The notes below the pieces were generated by a model, which saw only the letters and a program-made list of their open reading frames with translations, was not told where the DNA came from and made no database searches. Shown here in pieces: positions 16,292 to 27,558 of a stretch of 64,000 nucleotides of DNA. Each line of letters starts with the position of its first letter. The stretch's first letter is position 1. A program made the translations under genes and the position numbers. This DNA is from Bradyrhizobium symbiodeficiens (GTDB taxonomy: Bacteria; Pseudomonadota; Alphaproteobacteria; Rhizobiales; Xanthobacteraceae): contig NZ_CP029427.2 in NCBI RefSeq assembly GCF_002266465.3, positions 1,242,501-1,306,500 on the forward strand, read 5' to 3'.

Positions 16292-16765
16292 TTACCGCCA
16301 CTCCACCTTGGTGATCTCATACGCCTTGGCGCCGCCGGGGGCGTTGACCTCGACGGTCGAACCCTTCTTCTTGCCGATCAGCGCGCGGGCGAGCGGCGAA
16401 GTGATGGAGATGCGGCCCTTCTTGGCGTCGGCCTCGACCTCGCCGACGATCTGCCACACCGTCTTTTTCTCGGTGTCCTCGTCGACCAGCGTCACGGTGG
16501 CGCCGAACTTGATGGTGTCGCCGGACAGTTTCGAGATGTCGATGATATCGGCGCGCGCGAGCTTGTCCTCGAGCTCGGCGATGCGGCCTTCATTGTGGGA
16601 CTGCTCTTCCTTCGCGGCATGATATTCCGCGTTCTCCGACAGGTCTCCGTGCGAGCGCGCCTCCGCGATATGCTCGATGATGCGCGGACGGTCCTCGGAC
16701 TGGCGCTTCTTCAATTCTTCCCCGAGCGCGGCAAAGCCGCCCGCTGTCATCGGAACCTTTTCCAT
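16292..16765 (-). CDS. greA: Transcription elongation factor GreA
   Basis: A 157-residue GreA. The N-terminal coiled coil (about 1-75) that enters the RNA polymerase secondary channel carries the acidic tip motif [15 protein letters not shown]. The C-terminal FKBP-like domain includes [16 protein letters not shown]. Length matches E. coli GreA (158). It stimulates RNA cleavage in backtracked polymerase. I start at [10 protein letters not shown], the usual family N-terminus. It lies just downstream of carB on the same strand. Confidence 0.96.
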   Translation of the reverse strand: MEKVPMTAGGFAALGEELKKRQSEDRPRIIEHIAEARSHGDLSENAEYHAAKEEQSHNEGRIAELEDKLARADIIDISKLSGDTIKFGATVTLVDEDTEKKTVWQIVGEVEADAKKGRISITSPLARALIGKKKGSTVEVNAPGGAKAYEITKVEWR

Positions 16766-16894
16766 CTCTTCTCTCGTCCTTCGGTCACGCGCCCCCACAA
16801 ACAGCGGGCGCGGCAACCTTGATTCGTCGGTATTCCCGGCGCTGAACACGCGGCCACCGGAACGTTATGTGGGCTTGGCGCCGGAACAGAACAA

Positions 16895-16929
16895 CCACCA
16901 TGGCCGGACAGTTCCTCCGGCCATTGTGG
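16895..16929 (-). terminator. Hairpin after carB, probable terminator
   Basis: CCACCATGGCCGGA / TCCGGCCATTGTGG form a 14-bp stem with one mismatch about 60 bases after the carB stop. The minus-strand tail is T-rich (TTGTTCTGTT) but not a pure T-run. Confidence 0.45.
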
Positions 16930-16990
16930 CTTCATTGCCAGTCACTTAGCGGATGGCTTAACCCCTCAAGGCTCGGCCTGCCGCTCGCGA

Positions 16991-20455
<3,465 letters not shown>

Positions 20456-20484
20456 CAACTCTCGCCGGACTGGAATTTGGGCAC

Positions 20485-20514
20485 AAAAAAAGGGCGCGCT
20501 TGCCGCGCGTCCCC
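20485..20514 (-). terminator. Terminator between the MFS gene and carB
   Basis: A GGGCGCGC / GCGCGTCCC stem with one bulge ends in a run of seven T on the minus strand. It separates MFS transcription from carB. Confidence 0.75.
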
Positions 20515-20599
20515 TGAAGCCGAGAGCGCGGGGGTCTCCCTCGCGCGCGGGTGGGTCTTAGACCAGATTCCGGAGCGGCGAAACCCCGAAAAACGCCCA

Positions 20600-21769
20600 T
20601 CAACCGGCAATTTTGACCGGTTTTGGCCGGGCCTGCCAGCCACGGGCGAGATGCACCAGAAGTGAGGCCGCAACGCTCGATCCGCCGATCCAGCCCAGGT
20701 CGGTCGGCGACAGGGTGGCCAGCACCGCGCCGCCCAGCGCCCCGCCGAGGGCGAAGCCGAGATACATGGCGGAGGCGTTGAGCGACAGCGCGATCATCGA
20801 AGCCTGCGGCTCGATCCGGATGATGCTGGCGACCTGGGCCGGATAGAATGCCCAGCCGGAGATGCCCCAGAGGAAGATCGTGCCCAGCACCGCATAATGC
20901 GCCTGTCCGGGCATCAGCTTCAGGACCAGGGAATGCAGGACGAGGGCGCTCGCCATGCCGGCGAGCCCGAGGGCGGCGGTCGTAAACGTTCCGAGCCGGT
21001 CGGCCAGGGTACCGCCGAGCATGTTCCCGATCGCGGCCGCGCCGCCGAACACCAGCAGGGCAAGGCTGATCTGCGAGGCATCGAAGCCGAGCCCACGCAG
21101 CGGGACCGCGAAATAGGTGAACACGGTGAAGCCGCCGAGCGCCCATAGGATCGTGATCACGAGCGCGGTCAAGACATGGCCGTGACGCGCCACCGCCAGA
21201 CGTTCGCCGAGCGAGGCCGTGTTGCGCGGCAAGCCGCGGGGCAGGCCGAACAGGAGGGCGACGAGCGCGACCGCGCCGATCAGGGCGACCATGGCAAAGG
21301 TTGCGCGCCAGCCGAACAGGCTGCCGACGAGATTGCCGATGGGGACGCCGATGACGGTCGCGACCGTCAGACCCGAGGTCACCAGCGCCACGGCGCGACC
21401 GCGCCGTTCGGGCGAGGCGATCGCAACCGACACGGCGAGTGCCGTCGGCATGCACAGGCCGGAACCCAGCGCCATCAGCATCCGCGAAGCCAGCAGCAGG
21501 GCGTAGTTGGATGCCACCATGGCCGCGAGGTTGCCGGCGATGAAGGTGGTCAGCGCCAGCGCCAACACGGTGCGGCGGTCGATGTTGTTCAACGACACCG
21601 CCAGGATCGGCGAGCCCACGGCGTAGGTGAGGGCGTAGGCGGTGACCAATTGCCCGGCGGCCGAGACCGAAATCTGCAGATCGGCTGCGATGCTGGGCAA
21701 AAGTCCTGCAATCACAAAGCCTTCGGTGCCGATCGCAAAGGCGGCCAAGGCCAGCCAGAATACGCTCAT
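20600..21769 (-). CDS. MFS transporter (AraJ/drug efflux type)
   Basis: A 389-residue major facilitator with twelve predicted helices. It opens LALAAFAIGTEGFVIAGLLP, the signature of the AraJ/PurR-like efflux group, and has the loop 2-3 motif and the motif LVTSGLTVATVIGVPIG between helices 4 and 5. These proteins export drugs, sugars or purine analogues by proton antiport. It is divergent from an ArsR-type regulator, with two copies of an 18-bp palindrome in the 113-base gap. The simplest model is repression by that regulator and release by the pump substrate. Confidence 0.9.
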   Translation of the reverse strand: MSVFWLALAAFAIGTEGFVIAGLLPSIAADLQISVSAAGQLVTAYALTYAVGSPILAVSLNNIDRRTVLALALTTFIAGNLAAMVASNYALLLASRMLMALGSGLCMPTALAVSVAIASPERRGRAVALVTSGLTVATVIGVPIGNLVGSLFGWRATFAMVALIGAVALVALLFGLPRGLPRNTASLGERLAVARHGHVLTALVITILWALGGFTVFTYFAVPLRGLGFDASQISLALLVFGGAAAIGNMLGGTLADRLGTFTTAALGLAGMASALVLHSLVLKLMPGQAHYAVLGTIFLWGISGWAFYPAQVASIIRIEPQASMIALSLNASAMYLGFALGGALGGAVLATLSPTDLGWIGGSSVAASLLVHLARGWQARPKPVKIAG

Positions 21770-21785
21770 TGGACGATGTCCCTTT

Positions 21786-21803
21786 GTTCAACGTTTATTG
21801 AAC
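21786..21803. promoter_or_regulatory. Operator copy 1: GTTCAA-N6-TTGAAC
   Basis: Perfect inverted repeat GTTCAA-CGTTTA-TTGAAC, 17 bases upstream of the MFS start codon. It has the same arms and spacing as the copy at 21834-21851. Confidence 0.65.
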
Positions 21804-21833
21804 TATTGAATGCGATGATCCACAGGTCAATTG

Positions 21834-21851
21834 GTTCAAGAACTATTGAAC
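21834..21851. promoter_or_regulatory. Operator copy 2: GTTCAA-N6-TTGAAC
   Basis: Perfect inverted repeat GTTCAA-GAACTA-TTGAAC, 31 bases before the regulator start codon. It is centred 48 bp from copy 1, so one repressor could control both divergent promoters. Confidence 0.65.
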
Positions 21852-21882
21852 ATTACGGCCGCTTCGCTATGATTCCCGGGTC

Positions 21883-22254
21883 ATGAGCCGCACGCCTCTT
21901 CATCCCACCCGCGAGCAGATCGAGCTGCCGATGGTTCTGGATTGCCTCAGCGATCCGATCCGTTTGGCGATTGTCTGCCAGCTCGCCCAGCAGGAACGTG
22001 TCAGCAGTGAGCTCTGCTGCGGCGATTTCTACAGCCTCGCCGGCAAGTCCAACCTTGCCTACCATTTCGCCAAGCTGCGCGAATGCGGCCTGATGCTGAC
22101 GCGCGTGGCCGGCACCAACCGCTTCATGCGGCTGCGCCGCGAGGATCTGGACGCGCGTTTTCCCGGCCTGCTCGATGCGGTGATCAAGTCCGCGAGCAAG
22201 GATTCCGAGCGGCTGCTGCTGTCGACGGAGGGCGAGGTGATTGAGGCGGGTTGA
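21883..22254 (+). CDS. ArsR-type helix-turn-helix regulator
   Basis: A 123-residue winged-helix protein of the ArsR type. It has LDCLSDPIRLAIVCQLAQQ, then the recognition segment KSNLAYHFAKLRECGLM and a wing around RVAGTNRFMRLR. Two adjacent cysteines (LCCGDF) precede the recognition helix and could be a metal or redox sensor, but one pair alone is weak evidence. It is divergent from the MFS pump and probably controls it through the two GTTCAA palindromes between them. Confidence 0.88.
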   Translation: MSRTPLHPTREQIELPMVLDCLSDPIRLAIVCQLAQQERVSSELCCGDFYSLAGKSNLAYHFAKLRECGLMLTRVAGTNRFMRLRREDLDARFPGLLDAVIKSASKDSERLLLSTEGEVIEAG

Positions 22255-22309
22255 GGTTTGCGCGGGCGGTCCGTCTACGCTTCCGCTGCGCTCCAGCTAC
22301 GCCGGACAC

Positions 22310-22368
22310 GCTTCGCCCCTTCGGGTCAAGCGTGGCTGCGTCACGCGTAGCCCCGAAGGGGCGAAGCG
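22310..22368. repeat. GC-rich hairpin next to the tRNA-like gene
   Basis: The arms CGCTTCGCCCCTTCGGG and CCCGAAGGGGCGAAGCG form a long perfect hairpin around a short centre. It sits immediately 3' of the tRNA-like sequence on the minus strand and could stop its transcription or be a mobile repeat. Confidence 0.5.
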
Positions 22369-22444
22369 TGGAGACCCGGCCTGGATTTGAACCAGGATGA
22401 AGAGCGTTGCACCGCCCTCGCGTAGACGCTTCCGCCACCGGGCC
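22369..22444 (-). tRNA. tRNA-like gene with an irregular anticodon arm
   Basis: The minus strand gives a 76-base fold. The 7-bp acceptor is GGCCCGG with CCGGGTC, followed by U73 and an encoded CCA. The T arm is a perfect CCTGG-TTCAAAT-CCAGG. The middle does not make a normal anticodon arm: the best stem GGGCG/CGCTC leaves a 6-base loop GTGCAA with no U33. The specificity therefore cannot be assigned. It may be a decayed tRNA or an atypical tRNA-like RNA. Confidence 0.5.
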
Positions 22445-22498
22445 GCGGCGATCATGTCCGATTGCAGTGCGATAAGCCACAACGGCTAATTGTTATGC

Positions 22499-23200
22499 TT
22501 AACGAACCAGAGGCGGTCGCGCGATGAAGGTCATGCGCCAGCGATTATGGCCGATATTGGTATGGGCGCGCTGGACCGCGAACCCGGCTGCTTTCAGCCT
22601 GGCGGTGATCTCCTCCTCGCTGTAGCGCTGCAGCCCGATGCGCGTGCGCAGATGACGATAATCGGACAGCGCGGTGCTGATCAGCCCGACCAGCGCGTCC
22701 TTCAGGAAACCGTGGCGCAGGCCGAAGCCGAGCAGCGCCATGACGTCCCTGAACATGCCGACATTGGGCTGGAGGATGTCGCCGAGCACCAGCTTGCCGG
22801 AAGGCGTCAGCAATCGCCTGATGTTGCGGAGCGCGGCATCGAGCTCGTCCGGCGCCATGTATTGCGCGACCGAGTTCATCACGACGAGGTCGATCGACTG
22901 GTCCTGCATCTTGCGGACGTCGTCGAGCGAGCGGACGCGGATTTTCGTGTTCGGGGCAAACCGCGCGATCAGCCGGCCGCGCACGCCGGGTGCGGGCTCG
23001 GCGAGGATCAGCTTGTCGCAAGCCGATGCCACCTGGCTCGCCGACAGCGCTTCGCCGCAGGCATAGTCCAGCACCGTCGCCTCCGGCGAGGAGATGTAGC
23101 CGATGATGTCCCGCGCGATGATCTGGAAGTGCAAGTCGCGATGCAGCTTGCTGACATAGATCGTGTGCGTCGAGTCGTAATAATCGATCCAATCGTCCAT
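22499..23200 (-). CDS. Class I SAM-dependent methyltransferase
   Basis: A 233-residue Rossmann-fold methyltransferase. Motif I is VLDYACGEALSAS (the usual GxG is degenerate as ACGEA), the acidic strand is LILAEPAPG, motif IV is IDLVVMNSVAQYM and motif VI is LTPSGKLVLGDI. The substrate is not indicated. It is monocistronic, divergent from dps across about 100 bases. Similar proteins sit among methyltransferases acting on small molecules or sugars; I cannot narrow it further. Confidence 0.85.
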   Translation of the reverse strand: MDDWIDYYDSTHTIYVSKLHRDLHFQIIARDIIGYISSPEATVLDYACGEALSASQVASACDKLILAEPAPGVRGRLIARFAPNTKIRVRSLDDVRKMQDQSIDLVVMNSVAQYMAPDELDAALRNIRRLLTPSGKLVLGDILQPNVGMFRDVMALLGFGLRHGFLKDALVGLISTALSDYRHLRTRIGLQRYSEEEITARLKAAGFAVQRAHTNIGHNRWRMTFIARPPLVR

Positions 23201-23304
23201 GGTATCCCGCCCGGCGGTTCCTATCTTGGAACCGCGCTGCCCGCCTTGCGTTAGGGGTGCGACGGCGCGCCGTCAATGTCCGCGTCCTAACAGGAAGGTC
23301 CCCC

Positions 23305-23829
23305 GTGAGCAAAACCAGCAACAAGATCTCGCCCGATCTCGATACCCCCACCGATTTGTCGCCCGACGGGGTCAAGAAGGTCTCGGAGGCGCTCAACGTG
23401 CTTCTGGCCGACGCGTTTGCGCTGTATCTGAAGACCAAGAATTTCCACTGGCACGTCAGCGGCCGGCACTTCCGCGACTACCATCTGCTGCTCGACGAGC
23501 AGTCCGATCAGATCTTCGCCACCACCGACCAGCTCGCCGAGCGCGTCCGCAAGATCGGCGGCACCACGCTGAAGTCGATCGGCCAGGTCGCAAAGCTCCA
23601 GACCATCAAGGACAATAACGAGGACTACGTCCCGCCGCGCGAGATGCTGCGCGAGCTGATGCAGGACAACAAGCATGTCGCCGCCGCGATGCGCAAGGCG
23701 CACGACGTCTGCGACAAGGCCGAAGACGTGGCGAGCGCCAGCCTGCTCGAGAATTTCATCGACGAGACCGAGCGCCGGACGTGGTTTCTGTTCGAGGCGA
23801 CGCGTCAGGAAGGCGGCAACGAGGCGTAG
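23305..23829 (+). CDS. dps: Dps family DNA-binding / ferritin-like protein
   Basis: A 174-residue Dps. These form 12-subunit shells that oxidise and store iron with hydrogen peroxide and protect DNA in stationary phase. The inter-subunit ferroxidase ligands lie in KNFHWHVSG and in HLLLDEQSDQIFATTD. The N-terminal tail (MSKTSNKIS) is short and not strongly basic. A GTG start follows AGGAAGG. A divergent methyltransferase lies upstream, and a 95-bp inverted repeat follows the gene. Confidence 0.92.
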   Translation: MSKTSNKISPDLDTPTDLSPDGVKKVSEALNVLLADAFALYLKTKNFHWHVSGRHFRDYHLLLDEQSDQIFATTDQLAERVRKIGGTTLKSIGQVAKLQTIKDNNEDYVPPREMLRELMQDNKHVAAAMRKAHDVCDKAEDVASASLLENFIDETERRTWFLFEATRQEGGNEA

Positions 23830-23839
23830 CCCGGCTCGC

Positions 23840-23934
23840 GTAGGGTGGGCAAAGGCGCTCTTCGCGCGCCGTGCCCACCATCTCTCTCGATCGCAAAAAA
23901 AATTCGTGGGCACGCTCCGCTTTGCCCACCCTAC
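23840..23934. repeat. Inverted-repeat element (GTAGGGTGGGCAAAG family)
   Basis: Ends GTAGGGTGGGCAAAG and CTTTGCCCACCCTAC flank a CGTGCCCAC / GTGGGCACG inner pair. A copy with the same ends lies at 50944-51022. Both sit between genes just after a coding region. Confidence 0.85.
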
Positions 23935-23967
23935 GGCACCATTGTCTTGGCTACCGCCACAGCCGCA

Positions 23968-24471
23968 TCAACCCCCATCCGTGCCCGTCACCGGATCGGC
24001 CGGCGGCATCGCGACCTCTGGAATCGTCTTCAGCGCCTTGGCGTGGTTCTCCGGCGTTGCGCGCGTGATCTCCATCTTGCTGCCCGGCGGGTAGGCGCCG
24101 ATCACGCAGAAATCGTCGCTCGCCCTGATGCATTGATGTCCGGTGCCGGCGGGCAGGATCGCGACATCACCCGCCTTGATCTCGAGCTCCTGGCCGTGGT
24201 CGCCGCCGAAGCGGACGCGAGCACTGCCGCGCGCGACGCCGAGCACCTCGTGAACCGTCGCGTGGTAGTGCAGATAGTCGTAGACGCCGTTGCGCCACGT
24301 GCCGCCCCAGCCGTTCGCCGCGAACAGATCTTCGATGGTCTCTTCAGGTCGTGCGGGATCGAGCTTCACCGCGTCCTGATAGACCAGGAAGGGAAGGATG
24401 TTGTTCGGCACGAGCCCGTCGTCTTCGAAGACGATGGCGAGCGGCTCGGCGTTGTCTCGGACGGCGGACAT
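23968..24471 (-). CDS. Cupin domain protein
   Basis: A 167-residue protein with a single cupin barrel. Its first metal-binding motif is HYHATVHEVLGVARGSARV (His, His, Glu) and the second region is GDVAILPAGTGHQCI (His). The N-terminal part has FEDDGLVPNNILPFLVY, found in a group of Bradyrhizobium cupins of unknown role. I start it at MSAVRDNAEP. It is a lone gene convergent with dps; the reaction is not known. Confidence 0.82.
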   Translation of the reverse strand: MSAVRDNAEPLAIVFEDDGLVPNNILPFLVYQDAVKLDPARPEETIEDLFAANGWGGTWRNGVYDYLHYHATVHEVLGVARGSARVRFGGDHGQELEIKAGDVAILPAGTGHQCIRASDDFCVIGAYPPGSKMEITRATPENHAKALKTIPEVAMPPADPVTGTDGG

Positions 24472-24620
24472 GGCAGGGCTCCGGGTCACAACGGTCACGA
24501 AATAAAGACGATGCTCGCCCCGTTTGTTCCTGCGCCGGTCCGCGCGCCGGTTTGACGGAGATCAAGGCACGCGCGGCCAACGGCGGGCACGCACATCGAA
24601 GCGAAAGAAAAGGGAACGCC

Positions 24621-24836
24621 ATGTATGCATCCGACGTTGCGCAGCGCCATTTTTCGGCGGCCGTTGCCGAGGCGGAGACTTCCGGCCTTGGGCACGAAGC
24701 CGTTTGCCGCGCTTTGCTCAGTCTCGTGATTTCGAAATATCTGGAGACGCGGTCGATCGCCGACATTCAGGCCGAGCTGCGCTTCATCGCCGAGAACTTC
24801 GATCCCGACACGGACTTCATGTTCATGCGTCCGTGA
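24621..24836 (+). CDS. Small helical protein (71 aa)
   Basis: A frame with AGGGAACGCC before its ATG encodes a 71-residue acidic protein: MYASDVAQRHFSAAVAE, then CRALLSLVISKYLETRS and a tail ending DTDFMFMRP. It looks all-helical and cytoplasmic. It is convergent with carA, ending 42 bases from its stop. No known family. Confidence 0.65.
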   Translation: MYASDVAQRHFSAAVAEAETSGLGHEAVCRALLSLVISKYLETRSIADIQAELRFIAENFDPDTDFMFMRP

Positions 24837-24878
24837 CGGCGGGCCCCGGCGGATTCATCCGCCGGGAGGTCTTGCGTC

Positions 24879-26069
24879 TTACGCGCTCTTCTTCTGCCGC
24901 ATCAGGTCCGCAAAGCGCTGGAACAGATAGTGCGAGTCGCGCGGGCCGGGTGAGGCCTCGGGGTGATATTGCACCGAGAACACCGGCTTGCCGTCGAGCT
25001 GGATGCCGCAATTGGAGCCGTCGAACAGCGAGATGTGGGTCTGCGTCGCGCCCTTCGGCAGCGTGGTCTCGTCCACGGCAAAACCGTGGTTCATCGAGGT
25101 GATCTCCACCTTGCCGGTGGTCTCGTCCTTGACGGGATGGTTGGCGCCGTGATGGCCCTGATGCATCTTCTTTGTCTTCGCGCCGACGGCGAGGCCTAGC
25201 ATCTGGTGACCGAGGCAGATGCCGAAGGTCGGCGTGCCCGACTTGATGACGTCCTGGATCACGGGCACGGCATATTTGCCGGTCGCGGCCGGATCGCCCG
25301 GACCGTTGGACAGGAACACGCCATCCGGCTTCATTGCCAGAATGTCTTCGGACGAAGTCGTCGCCGGCACCACAGTCACCTTGCAGCCGACGCCGGCCAG
25401 CAGGCGCAGGATGTTGCGCTTGATGCCGTAGTCGATGGCGACGACGTTGAACTCGGCCTTGTCCTGACGGCCAAAGCCCTTGTCCCAAACCCAGGGCGTC
25501 TCGTCCCAGCTGAAGCGCTGGCCGCTCGTGACCATCGGCACGAGGTCCATGCCCTCGAGGCCCGGCCATTCGCGCGCTTCTTCCTTCAATCCATGAAGGT
25601 CGAACTCGCCGTTCCTGGCGTGCGCGATCACGGCGTTGGGCATGCCCTTTGAGCGGATCAGCGCGGTCAGTGCGCGGGTGTCGATGCCGGAGAGGCCGAT
25701 GATGCCGCGGGCCTTGAGCCAGGCGTCGAGGTGCTTGGTGGCGCGATAGTTCGAGGGATCGGTGATCGCGGTGCGCAGGATCACGCCGCGTGCGCCCGGC
25801 GTCGCCGCCATGTTCACCGTCTCGATGTCTTCCTCGTTGGTACCGACATTGCCGATATGCGGGAAGGTGAAGGTGATGAGCTGGCCGGCATAGGAGGGAT
25901 CGGTGAGGATCTCCTCGTAGCCGGTCATCGCGGTGTTGAAGCAGACCTCACCGACGGCGTGGCCCTCGGCGCCGAGACCGAAGCCTTCAAGCACCGTGCC
26001 GTCGGCAAGCACGAGGAGCGCGGTCGGTTTATGGTCCGGCCAGGCGGTATCGTTGTCATGTTGTGTCAT
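24879..26069 (-). CDS. carA: Carbamoyl-phosphate synthase small subunit
   Basis: A 396-residue CarA, the glutaminase subunit that feeds ammonia to CarB. The N-terminal half (about 15-180) is the CPSase small-subunit domain with LADGTVLEGFGLG and FNTAMTGYEEILTDPSY. The C-terminal half is a class I amidotransferase: Cys285 in FGICLGHQML, with the His-Glu pair in QYHPEASPGP. E. coli CarA has 382 residues. The start MTQHDNDTAW follows a plausible site. It lies upstream of carB but separated by seven unrelated genes or repeats. Confidence 0.97.
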   Translation of the reverse strand: MTQHDNDTAWPDHKPTALLVLADGTVLEGFGLGAEGHAVGEVCFNTAMTGYEEILTDPSYAGQLITFTFPHIGNVGTNEEDIETVNMAATPGARGVILRTAITDPSNYRATKHLDAWLKARGIIGLSGIDTRALTALIRSKGMPNAVIAHARNGEFDLHGLKEEAREWPGLEGMDLVPMVTSGQRFSWDETPWVWDKGFGRQDKAEFNVVAIDYGIKRNILRLLAGVGCKVTVVPATTSSEDILAMKPDGVFLSNGPGDPAATGKYAVPVIQDVIKSGTPTFGICLGHQMLGLAVGAKTKKMHQGHHGANHPVKDETTGKVEITSMNHGFAVDETTLPKGATQTHISLFDGSNCGIQLDGKPVFSVQYHPEASPGPRDSHYLFQRFADLMRQKKSA

Positions 26070-26215
26070 GAGCGCGTTTCATAGTCCTCGCGCGGGCCGC
26101 CGTCAAAGCGGGAGAGGGCGGATTCACATGCGTTTTTGCATATTTGACAGGCCGTCCCCGGCACTTAAGCTCCGGCGCACAATTTCCGGCAAATTCCTGG
26201 GCTTGCGAGGCAATA

Positions 26216-26917
26216 ATGGACCGGACGACCCCGATTGTGCTGGTTCCGGGGCTGGCCTCCTCGGCCCGGATCTATGCACAAATGATCCCCGCGCTGTGGC
26301 GTTTCGGACCGGTCATGGTCGCCAACCATATCCGCGACGACAGCATGGCGGCGATCGCCCGCCGCATCCTGAGCGAGGCGCCGCCGCGCTTCGCACTCGC
26401 CGGCCATTCCATGGGCGGCTACATCGCGTTCGAGATCATGCGCCAGGCGCCCGAGCGGGTGGTCAAGCTCGCGCTGATCAACACCCAGGCGCGGCCCGAT
26501 ACGCCGGAGGCGACCGCGCGCCGCCGCGGCCTGATGGAACGTGCCGGGCGCGGCGAGCTTCGCGCGATCCGCGAGGAGAGCTTTCCGGAGCTGGTGCATC
26601 CGTCACGGCGCGACGATGCCGATATTCTGAAGCTGGTGCATGCGCAGGATGAGGATGTCGGCGTCGAGGGCTATCTGCGGCAGCAGACCGCGATCATCGC
26701 ACGGGTGGATTCGCGCTCGACGCTTTCAGCCATCACATGCCCGACGCTGGTGCTGACGGGCGATGCCGACAACACCATCCCGAATGCGCTCTCGAAGGAG
26801 ATGGCCGAGGGCATCCCCGGCGCAAGGCTCGTGATCCTCGATCGCTGCGGACACCTGCCGCAGCCGGAACAGCCGGAAGCGACGGTGCGCGCGCTCTCCG
26901 AATGGCTTGGAAGCTAG
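26216..26917 (+). CDS. Alpha/beta hydrolase
   Basis: A 233-residue alpha/beta hydrolase. The oxyanion region is VLVPGLASSARIY, the nucleophile is Ser65 in AGHSMGGY, the acid is likely Asp in LVLTGDADNTIP, and the base is His in DRCGHLPQPEQPE. The start MDRTTPIVLV follows a purine-rich stretch; the longer frame upstream is non-coding. It is divergent from carA and 59 bases upstream of the yqeY-like gene. Substrate unknown. Confidence 0.88.
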   Translation: MDRTTPIVLVPGLASSARIYAQMIPALWRFGPVMVANHIRDDSMAAIARRILSEAPPRFALAGHSMGGYIAFEIMRQAPERVVKLALINTQARPDTPEATARRRGLMERAGRGELRAIREESFPELVHPSRRDDADILKLVHAQDEDVGVEGYLRQQTAIIARVDSRSTLSAITCPTLVLTGDADNTIPNALSKEMAEGIPGARLVILDRCGHLPQPEQPEATVRALSEWLGS

Positions 26918-26976
26918 TTGTCTGAAGGCCCCGGACGGCCTAGATCAGGCGTCAAATACTCGAAGGGATCACGACC

Positions 26977-27432
26977 ATGCTGCGCGACGACATCAACAAT
27001 GCGGTCAAGGAGGCCATGAAGGCCAAGGACGAGCGCAAGCTGTCCACGCTGCGCATGGTCAATTCGACCATCAAGAACGCCGACATCGACGCGCGCGGGC
27101 AGGGCAAGCCGCCGCTCTCGGACGCCGATCTGCTCGGCGTTTTTCAGAAGATGATCAAGCAGAGGCAGGAATCGGTCGAGCTCTACGAAAAAGGTGGCCG
27201 CGCCGAGCTCGCAGCCCAGGAGCGCGAGGAGATCGCGGTGATCTCGGCATACCTGCCGAAGCAGATGGCCGAGGACGAGGTGAAGAAGGCGATTGCGGAT
27301 GCGATCGCTGAGACGGGTGCCGCCGGCATGAAGGACATGGGCAAGGTGATCGCGGTGCTGCGCGCGAAGTACGCGGGGCAGATGGATTTCGGCAAGGCCA
27401 GCGGCTTGGTGAAGGCGGCGCTGTCGGGCTAG
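26977..27432 (+). CDS. GatB/YqeY domain protein
   Basis: A 151-residue YqeY-type protein related to the C-terminal tail domain of GatB. It starts MLRDDINNAVKEAMKAKD, has KLSTLRMVNSTIKNADIDAR and ends with KYAGQMDFGKASGLVKAAL. GatB helps form Gln-tRNA-Gln; the free-standing YqeY form is widespread but its function is not settled. Ribosome site GAAGGGATC. This gene is often near dnaG in alphaproteobacteria, but here dnaG is 16 kb away. Confidence 0.92.
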   Translation: MLRDDINNAVKEAMKAKDERKLSTLRMVNSTIKNADIDARGQGKPPLSDADLLGVFQKMIKQRQESVELYEKGGRAELAAQEREEIAVISAYLPKQMAEDEVKKAIADAIAETGAAGMKDMGKVIAVLRAKYAGQMDFGKASGLVKAALSG

Positions 27433-27433
27433 T

Positions 27434-27536
27434 CGTCATTCCGGAGCGACGCAAAGCGTCGAGTCCGGAATCCATCGTGCCACCGTTCTGTTGAGAAATG
27501 GATTCCGGGCTCGCGCTTCGCGCGCCCCGGAATGAC
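27434..27536. repeat. Inverted-repeat element (GTCATTCCGG family)
   Basis: Ends GTCATTCCGG and CCGGAATGAC, with an internal GAGTCCGGAATCCAT / ATGGATTCCGGGCTC pair. A copy with the same ends and internal pair lies at 49229-49331. Confidence 0.85.
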
Positions 27537-27558
27537 AAGAAGAAACAGGGGAGGCACG

